Positions 1 to 10,292 are shown, counted from the stretch's first letter. The stretch is 45,345 nt of DNA from Actinomycetales bacterium (GCA_016710645.1 JADJVI010000002.1:1-45345), one strand, 5' to 3'. Numbers and translations are program-made. The notes: generated by a model not told the origin, from the sequence alone.

Positions 1-876
1 CGCACAACCTGCAAAACGTCGACGTGGACATCCCGCTGGGCGTGCTCGTCGTCGTCACCGGGGTCGCCGGGTCGGGCAAGAGCTCGCTCATCCACGGGTC
101 GGTCGCCGACCAGGACGGGGTCGTCGTCGTCGACCAGGGCGCAATCAAAGGATCCCGGCGCAGCAATCCGGCGACCTACACCGGGCTGTTGGAGCCGATC
201 CGCAAGGCGTTCGCCAAGGCCAACGGGGTCAAGCCGGCGCTCTTCAGCGCCAACTCTGAGGGCGCCTGCCCCACGTGCAATGGCAACGGCCTGATCTACA
301 CCGAGCTTGGGTTCATGGACACCGTGACGTCGGTCTGTGAGGACTGCGAAGGCAAACGGTTCCAGGCGGCGGTGCTGGAGTATCACTTGGGCGGCAAGGA
401 CATCAGCCAGGTCCTAGCCATGTCGGTGTCCGAGGCGGAGGAGTTCTTCGCCACTGGCGAGGCCCGCACCCCGGCGGCGCACACGATTCTCTCTCGGCTA
501 CGCGACGTCGGCCTGGGGTACCTCAGCCTCGGCCAGCCGCTCACCACCCTCTCCGGTGGTGAGCGACAGCGGCTCAAGCTGGCCACTCACCTCGGCGAGA
601 AGGGCGGGGTCTACGTCCTGGACGAGCCGACCACCGGTCTGCACCTGGCCGATGTCGAGCAACTCCTCGCGCTGCTGGACCGCCTGGTCGACTCCGGCAA
701 GTCAGTCATCGTCATCGAGCACCACCAAGCCGTCATGGCACACGCGGACTGGATCATCGACCTCGGCCCCGGCGCCGGACACGACGGTGGCCGGGTGGTG
801 TTCGAGGGCACGCCGACCGAGCTCGTGGCCGCGAGGGCCACCCTCACGGGTGAGCACCTCGCGGCATACGTGGGGG

Positions 877-890
<14 letters not shown>
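1..890 (+). CDS. UvrA-like ABC ATPase, C-terminal part (5' end outside window)
   Basis: The reading frame is open from the window edge, so the gene begins further left. The visible part matches the second ATPase half of UvrA-family proteins. It has a Walker A GVAGSGKSS, a zinc module CPTCNGNG followed about 20 residues later by CEDCEGKR, the ABC signature LSGGERQRLKLA, Walker B VYVLDEPTTGLH, and a switch histidine in VIVIEHH. The stretch between Walker A and the zinc module is short compared with housekeeping UvrA. The ending IIDLGPGAGHDGGRVVFEGTP is common in small UvrA paralogues of actinobacteria (DrrC-like or self-resistance type). I therefore favour a paralogue over the nucleotide-excision-repair UvrA, but the N-terminal half would be needed to decide. 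Its 3' end overlaps the end of the convergent ettA by 14 bp. Confidence 0.85.
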
Positions 891-2560
<1,670 letters not shown>

Positions 2561-2647
2561 GCGCCGAAGGCTATCCGCAGCAGGGTATGCCGTCCGAATC
2601 GCCCACCTTCCCCACCCACCTTCCCCGGCCGGACCCACCGCTGGGAA

Positions 2648-2683
2648 ACCGCGGCGTGCCCTGTGCCGGAGGCACGCCGCGGT
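2648..2683 (-). terminator. Strong hairpin terminator after ssb
   Basis: A perfect 13-bp stem (arms 2648-2660 and 2671-2683, ACCGCGGCGTGCC and its complement) with a 10-nt loop starts 12 bases beyond the ssb stop codon. No long T run follows, which is usual for high-GC actinobacterial terminators. It would separate ssb from ettA transcription. Confidence 0.75.
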
Positions 2684-2695
2684 CGTCTCGGGAGG

Positions 2696-3274
2696 TCAGC
2701 CGACTTTGGCGAGGTATTCGTCGGTCTCGGGGTCGGCCGTCGCGAGGTCGAAGCGGACCGCGCCCTCGTCGGCCTGCGCCTGCTGGGCACCCATCACCGC
2801 GGTGAGCGCGGGCCGCTCGGCCTCGAAGTCCTCGAAGTCGGGCGTCTCCAGTGCGGCCAGGGACGCCTGCACCTCGGGGGCGCCCATCCGATCGGTCGGG
2901 TCGAACTGGGCCCGCACCGGTTTGCTGAACAGCGACTGTCCCTTGGTGAGGTCATGTCCCACGGTGTGGGCGTCGACCTCGACTGAGATCATCGAGCGCC
3001 CCTCGGTGGTGGCCCAGGAGTTGATCCGCAGGCGGCCATGCACCACGACGGGTTGCCCCTTGTGCACACTGGCGACGACATTGGCCGCCAGCGCGTTGAA
3101 GGTCACGACCGACACGAAGTTGGTGCCTGCGTCGATGTAGCCGCGGGTCCCGGGGTCGTAGCGGCGGGCCGTCGAGGCGACCCGGAAGGTGGCGAACGGT
3201 CGCCCGTTCTTGGTCTCGCGCAACACCGGCTCGGCGGTGACATTGCCGACGACGGTCACATAGCTCTCGTTCAT
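2696..3274 (-). CDS. ssb: Single-stranded DNA-binding protein paralogue without acidic tip (SsbB-like)
   Basis: 192 aa. Residues 1-110 form a recognisable OB-fold SSB domain (NESYVTVVGNVTAEPVLR, GRPFATFRVAST, NFVSVVTFNALAANV, KGQPVVVHGRL). The remainder is low-complexity and ends in YLAKVG. The conserved DDDIPF-type acidic tip, which recruits partner proteins in housekeeping SSB, is absent. This fits the second SSB of actinobacteria (Streptomyces SsbB, mycobacterial Rv2478c). The start is the ATG at 3274, since the frame further upstream lacks SSB similarity; a GGGGA-type ribosome site precedes it. The gene sits between the GTPase pair, separated by a terminator, and ettA. Streptomyces SsbB has been linked to chromosome segregation during sporulation; a similar role here is inference. 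Confidence 0.9.
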   Translation of the reverse strand: MNESYVTVVGNVTAEPVLRETKNGRPFATFRVASTARRYDPGTRGYIDAGTNFVSVVTFNALAANVVASVHKGQPVVVHGRLRINSWATTEGRSMISVEVDAHTVGHDLTKGQSLFSKPVRAQFDPTDRMGAPEVQASLAALETPDFEDFEAERPALTAVMGAQQAQADEGAVRFDLATADPETDEYLAKVG

Positions 3275-3393
3275 CTGGGGTTCCCCTGTCTCGATGCGAT
3301 CCCTCTGCGGACCGGCATACCGGCAGCGTGCTGGGAACCCGAGGCAGGAGCTAGCGGTGACCACACGGGTTGTGGATGGTGGGACTCGACTGG

Positions 3394-3422
3394 TGAGGCT
3401 GGGGACAACGGCCCCAGCCTCA
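3394..3422 (-). terminator. Hairpin terminator of the GTPase operon
   Basis: An inverted repeat of 11 bp (TGAGGCTGGGG and its complement) with a 7-nt loop lies 14 bases past the stop codon of the downstream GTPase gene. It separates this operon from ssb. Confidence 0.7.
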
Positions 3423-3435
3423 GCACCAGCCAGAG

Positions 3436-5100
3436 TCAGCGCGCGTGACGGGCCCGGTCGAGGGCTTCCCGCACGACCCGATGCCGCTCGAGGATGGCCA
3501 AGACGGGGGCCACGATCCGCGAGTCGGCCACCTCGGCGATCGCGTCGTGCAGCCGGCGAGCGACAACATTGGCGCGTCGTCGAGAGCCCACCCGGACGAA
3601 CAACCGATTGAGAGCGGCCGCGAGCAGGCCACACGCGATGCCCCCGGCCAGGAGCAGGAAAGGCACCGGCAGTTGCCCGACCGTCGGGGTGGGCAGGTCT
3701 GGCAACTGCAGCCAGCCCACGACGAAAAGTGCTGTCAGCCAAAGGAATCCAGCAAGGGTCACCAAGCCGAAGATCCACTGGACGACGTCCATGACTCGCC
3801 ACCAGACCGGCTGTCGAGCCCGCAACGGAGTGTGGATCACGGCCTGGTCGAGGGCATCGGACAGGCCCGCGGCGCCCGGGTCAGCCGCATCAGCCACAGC
3901 GTTGGCCCAGCGGACCGGCATACCCTCAGCCGCCCGATCGGCCAGCTGCCGGATCGCCAGCGACACCGCGGCACGGGCGGCGGGTGACGGCGGCGGGATC
4001 GACGAGCGGCCCACCACGGCGCGCACGTCGGTCTCGTCGATGCCCTTAATCTTGACCACGGTCTTGTCCAGGCGCAGCCGGGCAAGCGGATCGGCCCGGA
4101 AGCCCGACACCCAGCGGGTAAACAGCCACCCACCATGCGAGGTGGCTTCACGTCGGTAGTCCTCGGCGACGGCCTCAAGCACCACCGGAACCCCGGCCGA
4201 CCGTGACAGCGCGTCGACCAGCGCATCGTCGGCGGAGCCGCGCACCTCGGGTTCGGCGTCGGCGACTCCTGAGCGCAGCCGCCCCGCCACCGCCACGACA
4301 TCGGCCGACAACCGGGCTCGTGCCGCATCCGCCCCGGCCACAGCATTGGCCAGCCGCTGGCGCAACTCATCGACCCCCGCGCCGGTGCGAGCCGAGGTCA
4401 CCATGACCTTGGCATCGCCTAACCCATCGGCCGCGAGCAGGCGCGTCAGGTCGGCGCGACAGGAGTCGACCGCGTCCGGAGCCAGGCGGTCGGCCTGGTT
4501 GAGCACGACGATGGTCACCGACTCGTGCCCCGACAGGGCCGCGACGTAGTCGTCGTGCAGCAGGGCATCGGCGTACTTCTGCGGGTCGGTCACCCAGACG
4601 AAGACGTCGACGAGCTCCAGCACCCGCTGCGCCTCCGCACGGTGCGCGGCTACCCGCGAGTCGAAGTCGGGCAGATCCAGCAGCACGAGTCCGTCGAGTC
4701 GACCGATGACGGCGCTCTCGTCGGCAGCGATCTGGTGGCGGGTCGCGACACCCAGCCAGTCGAGCAGTTCGCCAGCCGGCTCCGGCCCCCAGATGGCCGC
4801 CGAGGGCACTGAGGTGGTGGGTCGCCGGGCGCCGATCTTGGCCACCGGGCGGCCGACGATGGCGTTGAACAACGAGGACTTGCCGCTGCCGGTCGCCCCG
4901 GCCAGTGCGACCACGGTGTGGCCGCCGGCGATCGAGGTGCGCTCCCGGACCTTCTCGACGACGTTGACCGCCAGGTCGACCTGGGAGGGGTCGAGTTCCC
5001 GCCCCCCGGAGTCGATCGCCATTGCCAACGCTGAGGCCTGCTCGGTCAGCTCGACTGCGGCAACGGAGAGCCGGGCGCTGCCGGCGCGGATGGGGCTCAT
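3436..5100 (-). CDS. YfjP-like / dynamin-related membrane GTPase
   Basis: 554 aa. The N-terminal GTPase domain shows G1 GATGSGKSS, a Thr-rich switch I (RRPTTSVPSA), G3 DLPDFDS and G4 NQAD, so nucleotide binding looks intact. Residues about 430-510 hold two hydrophobic segments (VVQWIFGLVTLAGFLWLTALFVV and PFLLLAGGIACGLLAAA), predicting a membrane-anchored hairpin, followed by a basic cytoplasmic tail. The start ATG at 5100 overlaps the stop of the upstream GTPase gene as ATGA, so the two are translationally coupled. Paired GTPases of this type (compare DynA/DynB in Streptomyces, IniA/IniC in mycobacteria) often act together in membrane remodelling or septation. The exact function here is not known. 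Confidence 0.85.
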   Translation of the reverse strand: MSPIRAGSARLSVAAVELTEQASALAMAIDSGGRELDPSQVDLAVNVVEKVRERTSIAGGHTVVALAGATGSGKSSLFNAIVGRPVAKIGARRPTTSVPSAAIWGPEPAGELLDWLGVATRHQIAADESAVIGRLDGLVLLDLPDFDSRVAAHRAEAQRVLELVDVFVWVTDPQKYADALLHDDYVAALSGHESVTIVVLNQADRLAPDAVDSCRADLTRLLAADGLGDAKVMVTSARTGAGVDELRQRLANAVAGADAARARLSADVVAVAGRLRSGVADAEPEVRGSADDALVDALSRSAGVPVVLEAVAEDYRREATSHGGWLFTRWVSGFRADPLARLRLDKTVVKIKGIDETDVRAVVGRSSIPPPSPAARAAVSLAIRQLADRAAEGMPVRWANAVADAADPGAAGLSDALDQAVIHTPLRARQPVWWRVMDVVQWIFGLVTLAGFLWLTALFVVGWLQLPDLPTPTVGQLPVPFLLLAGGIACGLLAAALNRLFVRVGSRRRANVVARRLHDAIAEVADSRIVAPVLAILERHRVVREALDRARHAR

Positions 5101-6815
5101 CGGGCTGCCCGCACGTTCAACGCCGCCGCACTGAGGCGCCGGCCCTGGTCACGGGCCGCTTCGACGCTCTCGACGGCGTTCTGGTAGCGCAGCGCCTCCT
5201 CGCCGAAGAGCTGGTCGACCCGCTCGTGCAGCGCGGCGCGCGCCTTGGCGGCCAACGACCGCACCGCCTGGTCGCCGAAGATCGCCTCCAGCAGCTTCTG
5301 GCCCAGCAGTGCGGTGCCGCCGGCGATGCCCGCCTCGGTGCCGGTCAGTCCGGCCGTGTGCGCGAAAGTCACCAGCATGAGGACCACCCCGAGGCCGTTG
5401 ACCCCGTAGGCCGCGACCTTGGCCGTCGTTCGTCGGTCGCGTCCCTCGTTGCGCACCAGTGTCAGAACGTCGTCCTGCCACTCCCGCACCAACCGCGAGA
5501 CCCGCTCGTCGAGGTCGGGCGAGGAACTGGCCAGCTGCGGGTAGCGGCCGACGAGAAGGGCACCACCCGGCATACCCCTCCAGGAGCGGGCTGTCGTGGA
5601 GGCCGCCGCGTGGGCCTCGGCCGTCACCAGAGCCGCGACTCCCGAGTGCAGCGCTTCGCCGAGTTCGGCAGCCGGCGCGGACTGGCCCTTGACCGCCGCG
5701 ACGAGCCGATCGCGCCAGCGCGACACCGCGGATTCGACCTGCTTGAAGAATTCACCGGTGCCGACGAACTCCTGCCAGCGGGCGAGCACCTCGCCGCGCA
5801 ACAAAGTGCCGTCGCTCATCCCCTTCTCGACGCCGACCGAGGCTTGTGCGTATGCCGCGTCGGCCACCTTGGAGAGCGCGCGGGTCGCGGAGTGCTGCTC
5901 CGCCGTGGCATCAGTGAGCGCGGTAATGCGGCCGTCGATCGAGTCGAGCGCGCCACTGAGGGTGTGCCGCACCACCATCGCGCGAGCCCGCGCGTCGTGA
6001 GCAAGGGCGGTGAGCCAGTCCCGCAGCCCGGCGATCTCGGCGGACGGCAGCAACCCGTCGGGGCCCAGCGCGACCTCCCGGACCGGGAAGACTGGAGCCA
6101 GCGACAGGCCCTGCTCCTTGAGCATCCCCGACAGGTGATCCCGGATCTCCTCGACCGCCTCGGAAGGCACCCGGTCGAGCACGACGGCGATCGACGTGCC
6201 GCGTTCGGAGGCCTGCCGCAGCAGCGCCCAGGGGACGGCGTCGGCATACCGGGCCGCCGTGGTGACGAAGAGCCAGAGGTCGGCCGCCGAGAGCAACTGC
6301 GCCGCGAGGTCCCGGTTGGCGGCGACGACGGAGTCGATATCGGGCGCGTCGAGCAGGGCCAGACCGGGCGAGAGAGACGAAGTGGCCACCAAGCGCACGG
6401 CGGAGGGATCCTCGACCGAGCCGGCCCCGCCGGTCACGCGCGCCAGGCTGGGCAGGACGCGGTCGTCGGCAAACCAACGAGCATCGTCGGGGTGGTGCAC
6501 GAGCACCGGGGATCGGGTGGTTGGGCGCAGCACGCCCGGCCGCGACACCATCTCGCCGACCAGGGAATTGACCAGGGTCGACTTGCCGGCACCGGTGGAT
6601 CCGCCGACGACGGCAAGGACCGGCGCGTCGAGCGAGCGTAGCCGCGGCAGGACATAGTCGTCGAGCTGGTGCAGCAACTCGACTCGGGTGGTGGAGGCCG
6701 CGCTGGCGCCCGGCAGATCCAAGGGCAGGCGCGACCCGGCGACGACATCACGCAACGCCGCGACGGCGTCCAGGAGAGCAGTGAGCTCCCCGGCCGGTCC
6801 GTCCTCTCGGGCCAC
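5097..6815 (-). CDS. Dynamin-family membrane GTPase
   Basis: About 572 aa. G1 is GGSTGAGKST, followed by RPTTRSPVLVHHPDD (switch I) and G3 LLDAPDIDS. The G4 position reads VLDRVPSEA rather than a standard N/TKxD, typical of dynamin-like proteins. A long helical middle follows. A hydrophobic region near residues 440-500 (VNGLGVVLMLVTFAHTAGLTG, then a Gly/Ala-rich stretch) could insert in the membrane, and a charged helical C-terminus closes the protein. I prefer the GTG at 6815 because GGAAGGAAG lies about 8 bases upstream; a longer version could start at the GTG at 6833. It heads the two-gene GTPase operon. An inverted repeat lies just upstream at 6851-6874. Confidence 0.85.
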   Translation of the reverse strand: MAREDGPAGELTALLDAVAALRDVVAGSRLPLDLPGASAASTTRVELLHQLDDYVLPRLRSLDAPVLAVVGGSTGAGKSTLVNSLVGEMVSRPGVLRPTTRSPVLVHHPDDARWFADDRVLPSLARVTGGAGSVEDPSAVRLVATSSLSPGLALLDAPDIDSVVAANRDLAAQLLSAADLWLFVTTAARYADAVPWALLRQASERGTSIAVVLDRVPSEAVEEIRDHLSGMLKEQGLSLAPVFPVREVALGPDGLLPSAEIAGLRDWLTALAHDARARAMVVRHTLSGALDSIDGRITALTDATAEQHSATRALSKVADAAYAQASVGVEKGMSDGTLLRGEVLARWQEFVGTGEFFKQVESAVSRWRDRLVAAVKGQSAPAAELGEALHSGVAALVTAEAHAAASTTARSWRGMPGGALLVGRYPQLASSSPDLDERVSRLVREWQDDVLTLVRNEGRDRRTTAKVAAYGVNGLGVVLMLVTFAHTAGLTGTEAGIAGGTALLGQKLLEAIFGDQAVRSLAAKARAALHERVDQLFGEEALRYQNAVESVEAARDQGRRLSAAALNVRAAR

Positions 6816-6850
6816 GGATGTGCTTCCTTCCACTGGTACTCGCCAGCCGC

Positions 6851-6874
6851 CGAGTGGCTACCCCCAGCCACTCG
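6851..6874. promoter_or_regulatory. Perfect inverted repeat upstream of the GTPase pair
   Basis: CGAGTGGCT, 6 nt, then its exact complement AGCCACTCG. It lies about 36 bp before the chosen start of the dynamin-like gene. It could be an operator or an mRNA hairpin; no regulator is identifiable from sequence alone. Confidence 0.4.
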
Positions 6875-7043
6875 ATCGTGTTGTCGGGCCGTGATGCGCC
6901 AGGGCGCCTCACGGTCAGACCCGAACCTACCGCGTGTGCTCGGAAAGTCCGGGAGGACGGGTCGGTCAAGCCTATGTGGCGCTGGGGAGGAAGGGAAAAC
7001 GCGGCGGGTATGCCGTGCGGCCGAGGCCCGCGGCGCGCGCGGG

Positions 7044-7116
7044 CGCCCCCGGCAGGACTCGAACCTGCAACCTGCGGATTAGAAGGCCGCTGCACTATCC
7101 GTTGTGCTACGGGGGC
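7044..7116 (-). tRNA. tRNA-Arg (anticodon TCT)
   Basis: Read on the minus strand it folds as a standard cloverleaf. The acceptor stem is GCCCCCG with CGGGGGC, the anticodon loop CTTCTAA gives anticodon TCT (codon AGA), and the T-arm is GCAGG-TTCGAGT-CCTGC. CCA is not encoded. AGA is a rare codon in this GC-rich genome. Confidence 0.95.
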
Positions 7117-7141
7117 CGACAGCGCGCGGGACCCGGCGTCG

Positions 7142-8416
7142 TCAGCGCCCCAGTGTAGGCGTGTGTGCGGCGGCCAGAAGGTCGGCCCGGTGCGCCGCGA
7201 TGGACGTCAACAGTTCCCGCTCCCGCTCGACGGCGTCGGCTTCCGCGGCCCGCCTGGTCATCCGTTGCCGCAACAAGGCGAGGTCGCTCGCCTCACGCTG
7301 AAAGGCCTCCATCGCCGCTTCGCCCCGCGGCCCGATCCAGGCGTGCGCCCAGTGCCGGGCCTGCCGACGGGTGGGCACCGAGGACAGCATGGCGACCTCG
7401 GGGTAGGTGAACCAGCCGTGATCGGCGTAGGCGGTGAGCTGACGTCGGATCGTGTCACCCTCGCGCCGTTTGAGGAGGAACAGCAGGGTGAGGAAACCGA
7501 TGAACAACGGCACCTGCACGAGCAGGTAGACCTCAAAGTAGGCATCGAGGGTGGCGCTGAGGTTCCAGACGGCGTGCAGCAGCATCGCGCAGGCGTAGCC
7601 GAGCAGGCCGTAGCCGAGCTTGCCCCACACCGTCCGGGCGACCGATGCGGCCAGGCCGAGGCCGATGCCGATGCACGCGGTGAACAGCGGATGGGCGAAC
7701 GGCGCCATGAGGCAGCGCAGGATGAACGTCGCGCCCAGGCCCTGGTTGCCGTACTCCGAGTACGCGTGGCCGAGGTAGAGGATGTTCTCGGTCAAGGCGA
7801 ACCCGGCGCCGGCCATCCCGGCATACACGATCCCGTCGATGACGCCGTCGAACTCCCGGCGCCGCACGAGCAGGATGAGCAGCACGCCCAACCCCTTGAG
7901 CCCCTCCTCGACCGGCGGTGCGCTGAGCACCGCGGCGGCCGAGTCGGGATTGGAGACCCCGGACATCATCAGCAGCGTGTGGAAGGTGGTGTTGAGCAGC
8001 AGGGCACCCAGAGGAGCGCAGAGGGCACCCCAGAGGAAGGCGAACCACAGATAGCGGGCGGGTTCGGCCTCGAGTTGGTCGACCCAGCGATAGAGCGGCA
8101 CGACGATGAGCAGCGGCACCGCGGAGACGGCCGCCATGAAGGCGGCGGTGCGCCAGCCGAGGTCGACGTTGAAGATCCATAACAGCCCGGCCGAGGCGAG
8201 CAGGAAGCCCGCGATGATGACACCGGTCAGCACCCGGCGGCCCGCGACGGAGCGGCGGGTGGGGACCGGCGCCGCACTCCACGCCGGGGGTGCCACGGAG
8301 GCCGGGTATGCCGTCCCGCTCGGCGGGTGTGAAAGCCCCGACGGTGGGTGCGCAGTCCCAGGCGGAGGGTATGCCGTTCCGCTCGGTGGCAACGCTCCTG
8401 GCACCCCTGCAGACAT
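7142..8416 (-). CDS. PrsW-family intramembrane metalloprotease
   Basis: 424 aa. The N-terminal 50 residues are Pro/Gly/Ser/Thr-rich with near-repeats of PPSGTAYP. About eight hydrophobic segments follow. PrsW signature elements are present in order: SAPPVEEGLKG (the EExxK-type metal motif), GFALTENILY, FAHPLFTACIG and LLHAVWNLSA, supplying the Glu and His ligands expected for a membrane-embedded zinc protease. The C-terminal about 100 residues are cytoplasmic and helical. PrsW cleaves anti-sigma factor RsiW in Bacillus; the actinobacterial substrates are largely unknown. The gene is divergent from orn. I see no clear ribosome site before the ATG at 8416, so the start is moderately certain. 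Confidence 0.88.
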   Translation of the reverse strand: MSAGVPGALPPSGTAYPPPGTAHPPSGLSHPPSGTAYPASVAPPAWSAAPVPTRRSVAGRRVLTGVIIAGFLLASAGLLWIFNVDLGWRTAAFMAAVSAVPLLIVVPLYRWVDQLEAEPARYLWFAFLWGALCAPLGALLLNTTFHTLLMMSGVSNPDSAAAVLSAPPVEEGLKGLGVLLILLVRRREFDGVIDGIVYAGMAGAGFALTENILYLGHAYSEYGNQGLGATFILRCLMAPFAHPLFTACIGIGLGLAASVARTVWGKLGYGLLGYACAMLLHAVWNLSATLDAYFEVYLLVQVPLFIGFLTLLFLLKRREGDTIRRQLTAYADHGWFTYPEVAMLSSVPTRRQARHWAHAWIGPRGEAAMEAFQREASDLALLRQRMTRRAAEADAVERERELLTSIAAHRADLLAAAHTPTLGR

Positions 8417-8492
8417 GGGAGCAGGGTAGTGCAGCGCCGGGTGGCGAGTTGATCGACGCCTCGCTGCCCGCCAGCTAGCGCCGCTCAGTGAC

Positions 8493-8505
8493 TAGGCTGA
8501 CCCGA
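8493..8505 (+). promoter_or_regulatory. -10 element of a leaderless orn transcript
   Basis: TAGGCT at 8493-8498 lies 7 nt before a GTG at 8506. This spacing places the transcription start at or next to the GTG, and no Shine-Dalgarno sequence is present. Confidence 0.55.
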
Positions 8506-9270
8506 GTGACCACCCCGAACACCGGGTTGCCCGGCGCCAACATCGCCGCCGAAGCCGTCGACGCCACGGCCGATTCGGCAGCAGTCCTGTCCCCCGACGC
8601 AGCGCGCCCGACCGAACGGTCCCTGGCCGATCGCATCGTCTGGATCGACTGCGAGATGACCGGACTGTCGCTCCAGCACGACGCCCTCATCGAAGTCGCA
8701 GTCCTCATCACCGATTACGAGCTCAACATCCTCGGGCCCGGCGTCGAGGTCGTCATCCGTCCGCCCGACGAGGCGCTGACTCAGATGGACCCCTTCGTCC
8801 GCACCATGCACACCACCTCCGGCCTGCTCGATGCGTTGCCGACCGGCACGACCATGGCCGCCGCCGAGGCCCTCGTCCTGGACTACGTCAAGTCCTGGGT
8901 GCCCGAGCCGCGCAAGGCTGCGCTGGCCGGCAACTCGGTCGGCACCGATCGCAGCTTCCTGGCGCGCGATATGCCCGAGCTGGAGGGGTGGCTGCACTAC
9001 CGCGTCATTGACGTCTCGTCGATCAAGGAACTCTCGCGGCGCTGGTACCCACGGGTCTACTTCAACTCCCCGGTGAAGTCGGGGGGTCACCGCGCGCTCG
9101 CCGACATCCGCGAGTCCATTGCCGAGCTGCGCTACTACCGCGAGGCGGTGTTCGTCGCTCCACCCGGACCCGACACCCCGACGGCCCGGGCGCTCGGTGA
9201 ACGTCACGTCGTCGACCACGGCGCCGCCGAGAAACCGGTCACGACCACCTCCGGCGACGGGGTACGATAG
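8506..9270 (+). CDS. orn: Oligoribonuclease (3'-to-5' DEDDh exonuclease)
   Basis: Degrades 2-5-nt RNA fragments and pGpG to mononucleotides in the final step of RNA turnover. DEDDh active-site pieces are visible: WIDCEMTGL (Asp, Glu), GNSVGTDRSFL (Asp) and GGHRALADI (His, Asp). The family core begins near RIVWIDCEM, about 40 residues in, so there is an unusual low-complexity N-terminal extension. I chose the GTG at 8506 because a -10 hexamer sits 7 nt upstream; the GTG at 8488 would add six residues. tRNA-His follows directly, the same order as orn-hisT in M. tuberculosis. Confidence 0.95.
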   Translation: MTTPNTGLPGANIAAEAVDATADSAAVLSPDAARPTERSLADRIVWIDCEMTGLSLQHDALIEVAVLITDYELNILGPGVEVVIRPPDEALTQMDPFVRTMHTTSGLLDALPTGTTMAAAEALVLDYVKSWVPEPRKAALAGNSVGTDRSFLARDMPELEGWLHYRVIDVSSIKELSRRWYPRVYFNSPVKSGGHRALADIRESIAELRYYREAVFVAPPGPDTPTARALGERHVVDHGAAEKPVTTTSGDGVR

Positions 9271-9300
9271 GCCGCTGTGCGCGGCGGTTGTCGCGTCATG

Positions 9301-9376
9301 GTGGGTGTAGCTCAGCTGGTAGAGCACCTGGTTGTGGTCCAGGACGTCGCGGGTTCGAGTCCCGTCACTCACCCCA
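9301..9376 (+). tRNA. tRNA-His (anticodon GTG)
   Basis: Acceptor stem GTGGGTG with CACTCAC, anticodon stem-loop CCTGG-TTGTGGT-CCAGG, T-arm GCGGG-TTCGAGT-CCCGT. Discriminator C73 is at 9373 and CCA is encoded at 9374-9376. The base at 9300 is G, so the extra G-1 of tRNA-His may come from the transcript. Confidence 0.95.
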
Positions 9377-9444
9377 GGTCGGGCGCGTCGGGGACTCCCG
9401 CCGCGCCCGTTCGGTTATGGACTCCGACGAGCCCAGGAGGGCGC

Positions 9445-10131
9445 ATGACACTGGTCAGGACGTCCCCCACGCGGCAGATGGCGCGAATCGCCGCCGCCGG
9501 GCTGCTCGCCTTCGGCGCTTTCGGGTATGCCGTCGCACCGGCCGGTGCTGCCCCCCTCCCCGCGAGTGCCACTGCTGGGGCAGCGGCGGTGGTGGCCCCA
9601 CGGCATACCGCGCTGTTGAGCACCGTTCCCGCGGACGGAGCCGTCCTCGACAAGGCGCCGGTCGAGATTGTGCTCACCTTCAACGAAAAAATCTCGCCGC
9701 AATACGCCCAGGTCGTGCTGAGCCGCGACGGCAGCCCCCTCACCATCGCCGACCCGGTCGTGACGGGTGAGGTGTTGCGGGTGGCGTTGACCGACACGAC
9801 GCCTGGGGGCTACCGGATCGCCTACCGAGTAGTGAGCGCCGACGGGCACCCGATTTCGGGCGAGAGCCGCTACACGGTCAAGGGCGTCGCGGCGACGGCA
9901 AGCGCCTCCTCCTCAGCGCCGACGACGTCCACCGCGACCTCGACGCCTTCGGCGGTTCCCACGGCCACAGCCGGCGCATCGGCGTCGAGCAGCGGCAGTT
10001 CCACCCCGCAGCCTGGTGATCAGCCCGCCAACCACGTGCCGGGCGTGCTCATCGGCGGCGGGCTCGTCGCCGTCGCTGCCGGGCTGCTGTGGTGGGACCG
10101 GCGACGTCGACACTCCACACCAGAGGCCTAG
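9445..10131 (+). CDS. CopC-domain copper-binding exported protein with C-terminal membrane anchor
   Basis: 228 aa. A signal peptide is visible (basic start, then AAAGLLAFGAFGYAVAPAGAA). The mature part carries a CopC domain: HTALLSTVPADGAVLDKAP, VEIVLTFNEKISPQYAQVVL, GYRIAYRVVSADGHPISGESRYTV. The His of PRHTALL and the His of ADGHP match the usual Cu(II)-site positions. A Ser/Thr/Ala-rich linker (about residues 155-195) leads to one transmembrane helix (GVLIGGGLVAVAAGLLWW) and a basic RRRR stop-transfer end. So it is a wall-side copper chaperone fixed to the membrane. AGGAGG at 9435-9440 sets the ATG at 9445. No copper-specific regulator or CopD partner is adjacent. Confidence 0.88.
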   Translation: MTLVRTSPTRQMARIAAAGLLAFGAFGYAVAPAGAAPLPASATAGAAAVVAPRHTALLSTVPADGAVLDKAPVEIVLTFNEKISPQYAQVVLSRDGSPLTIADPVVTGEVLRVALTDTTPGGYRIAYRVVSADGHPISGESRYTVKGVAATASASSSAPTTSTATSTPSAVPTATAGASASSSGSSTPQPGDQPANHVPGVLIGGGLVAVAAGLLWWDRRRRHSTPEA

Positions 10132-10185
10132 TCGGCCAATCGATTTCACCCGATGCCGGGCGAGCGTGTATCGTTTCCGCTCGTT

Positions 10186-10257
10186 GCGCCGCTAGCTCAA
10201 TGGCAGAGCAAGTGACTCTTAATCACTGGGTTCGGGGTTCGAATCCCTGGCGGCGCA
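10186..10257 (+). tRNA. tRNA-Lys (anticodon CTT)
   Basis: Acceptor GCGCCGC with GCGGCGC, anticodon arm AGTGA-CTCTTAA-TCACT giving anticodon CTT (codon AAG), T-arm CGGGG-TTCGAAT-CCCTG, discriminator A. CCA is not encoded. A terminator hairpin follows after 4 bases. Confidence 0.95.
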
Positions 10258-10261
10258 CTCG

Positions 10262-10292
10262 TGAGGCCCCTGACGACTAGTCAGGGGCCTCA
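10262..10292. terminator. Bidirectional terminator between tRNA-Lys and the GroES-like gene
   Basis: A 13-bp perfect stem (TGAGGCCCCTGAC and complement) with the 5-nt loop GACTA, followed on the plus side by GTTCATTTCT. It lies between two converging transcripts and could stop both. Confidence 0.85.

Noticed and set aside
5022..6641. Plus-strand open frame of 539 codons across the dynamin-like gene
   Set aside because: Arg/Gly/Asp-rich shadow of the real GTPase gene, without ribosome site or domain.
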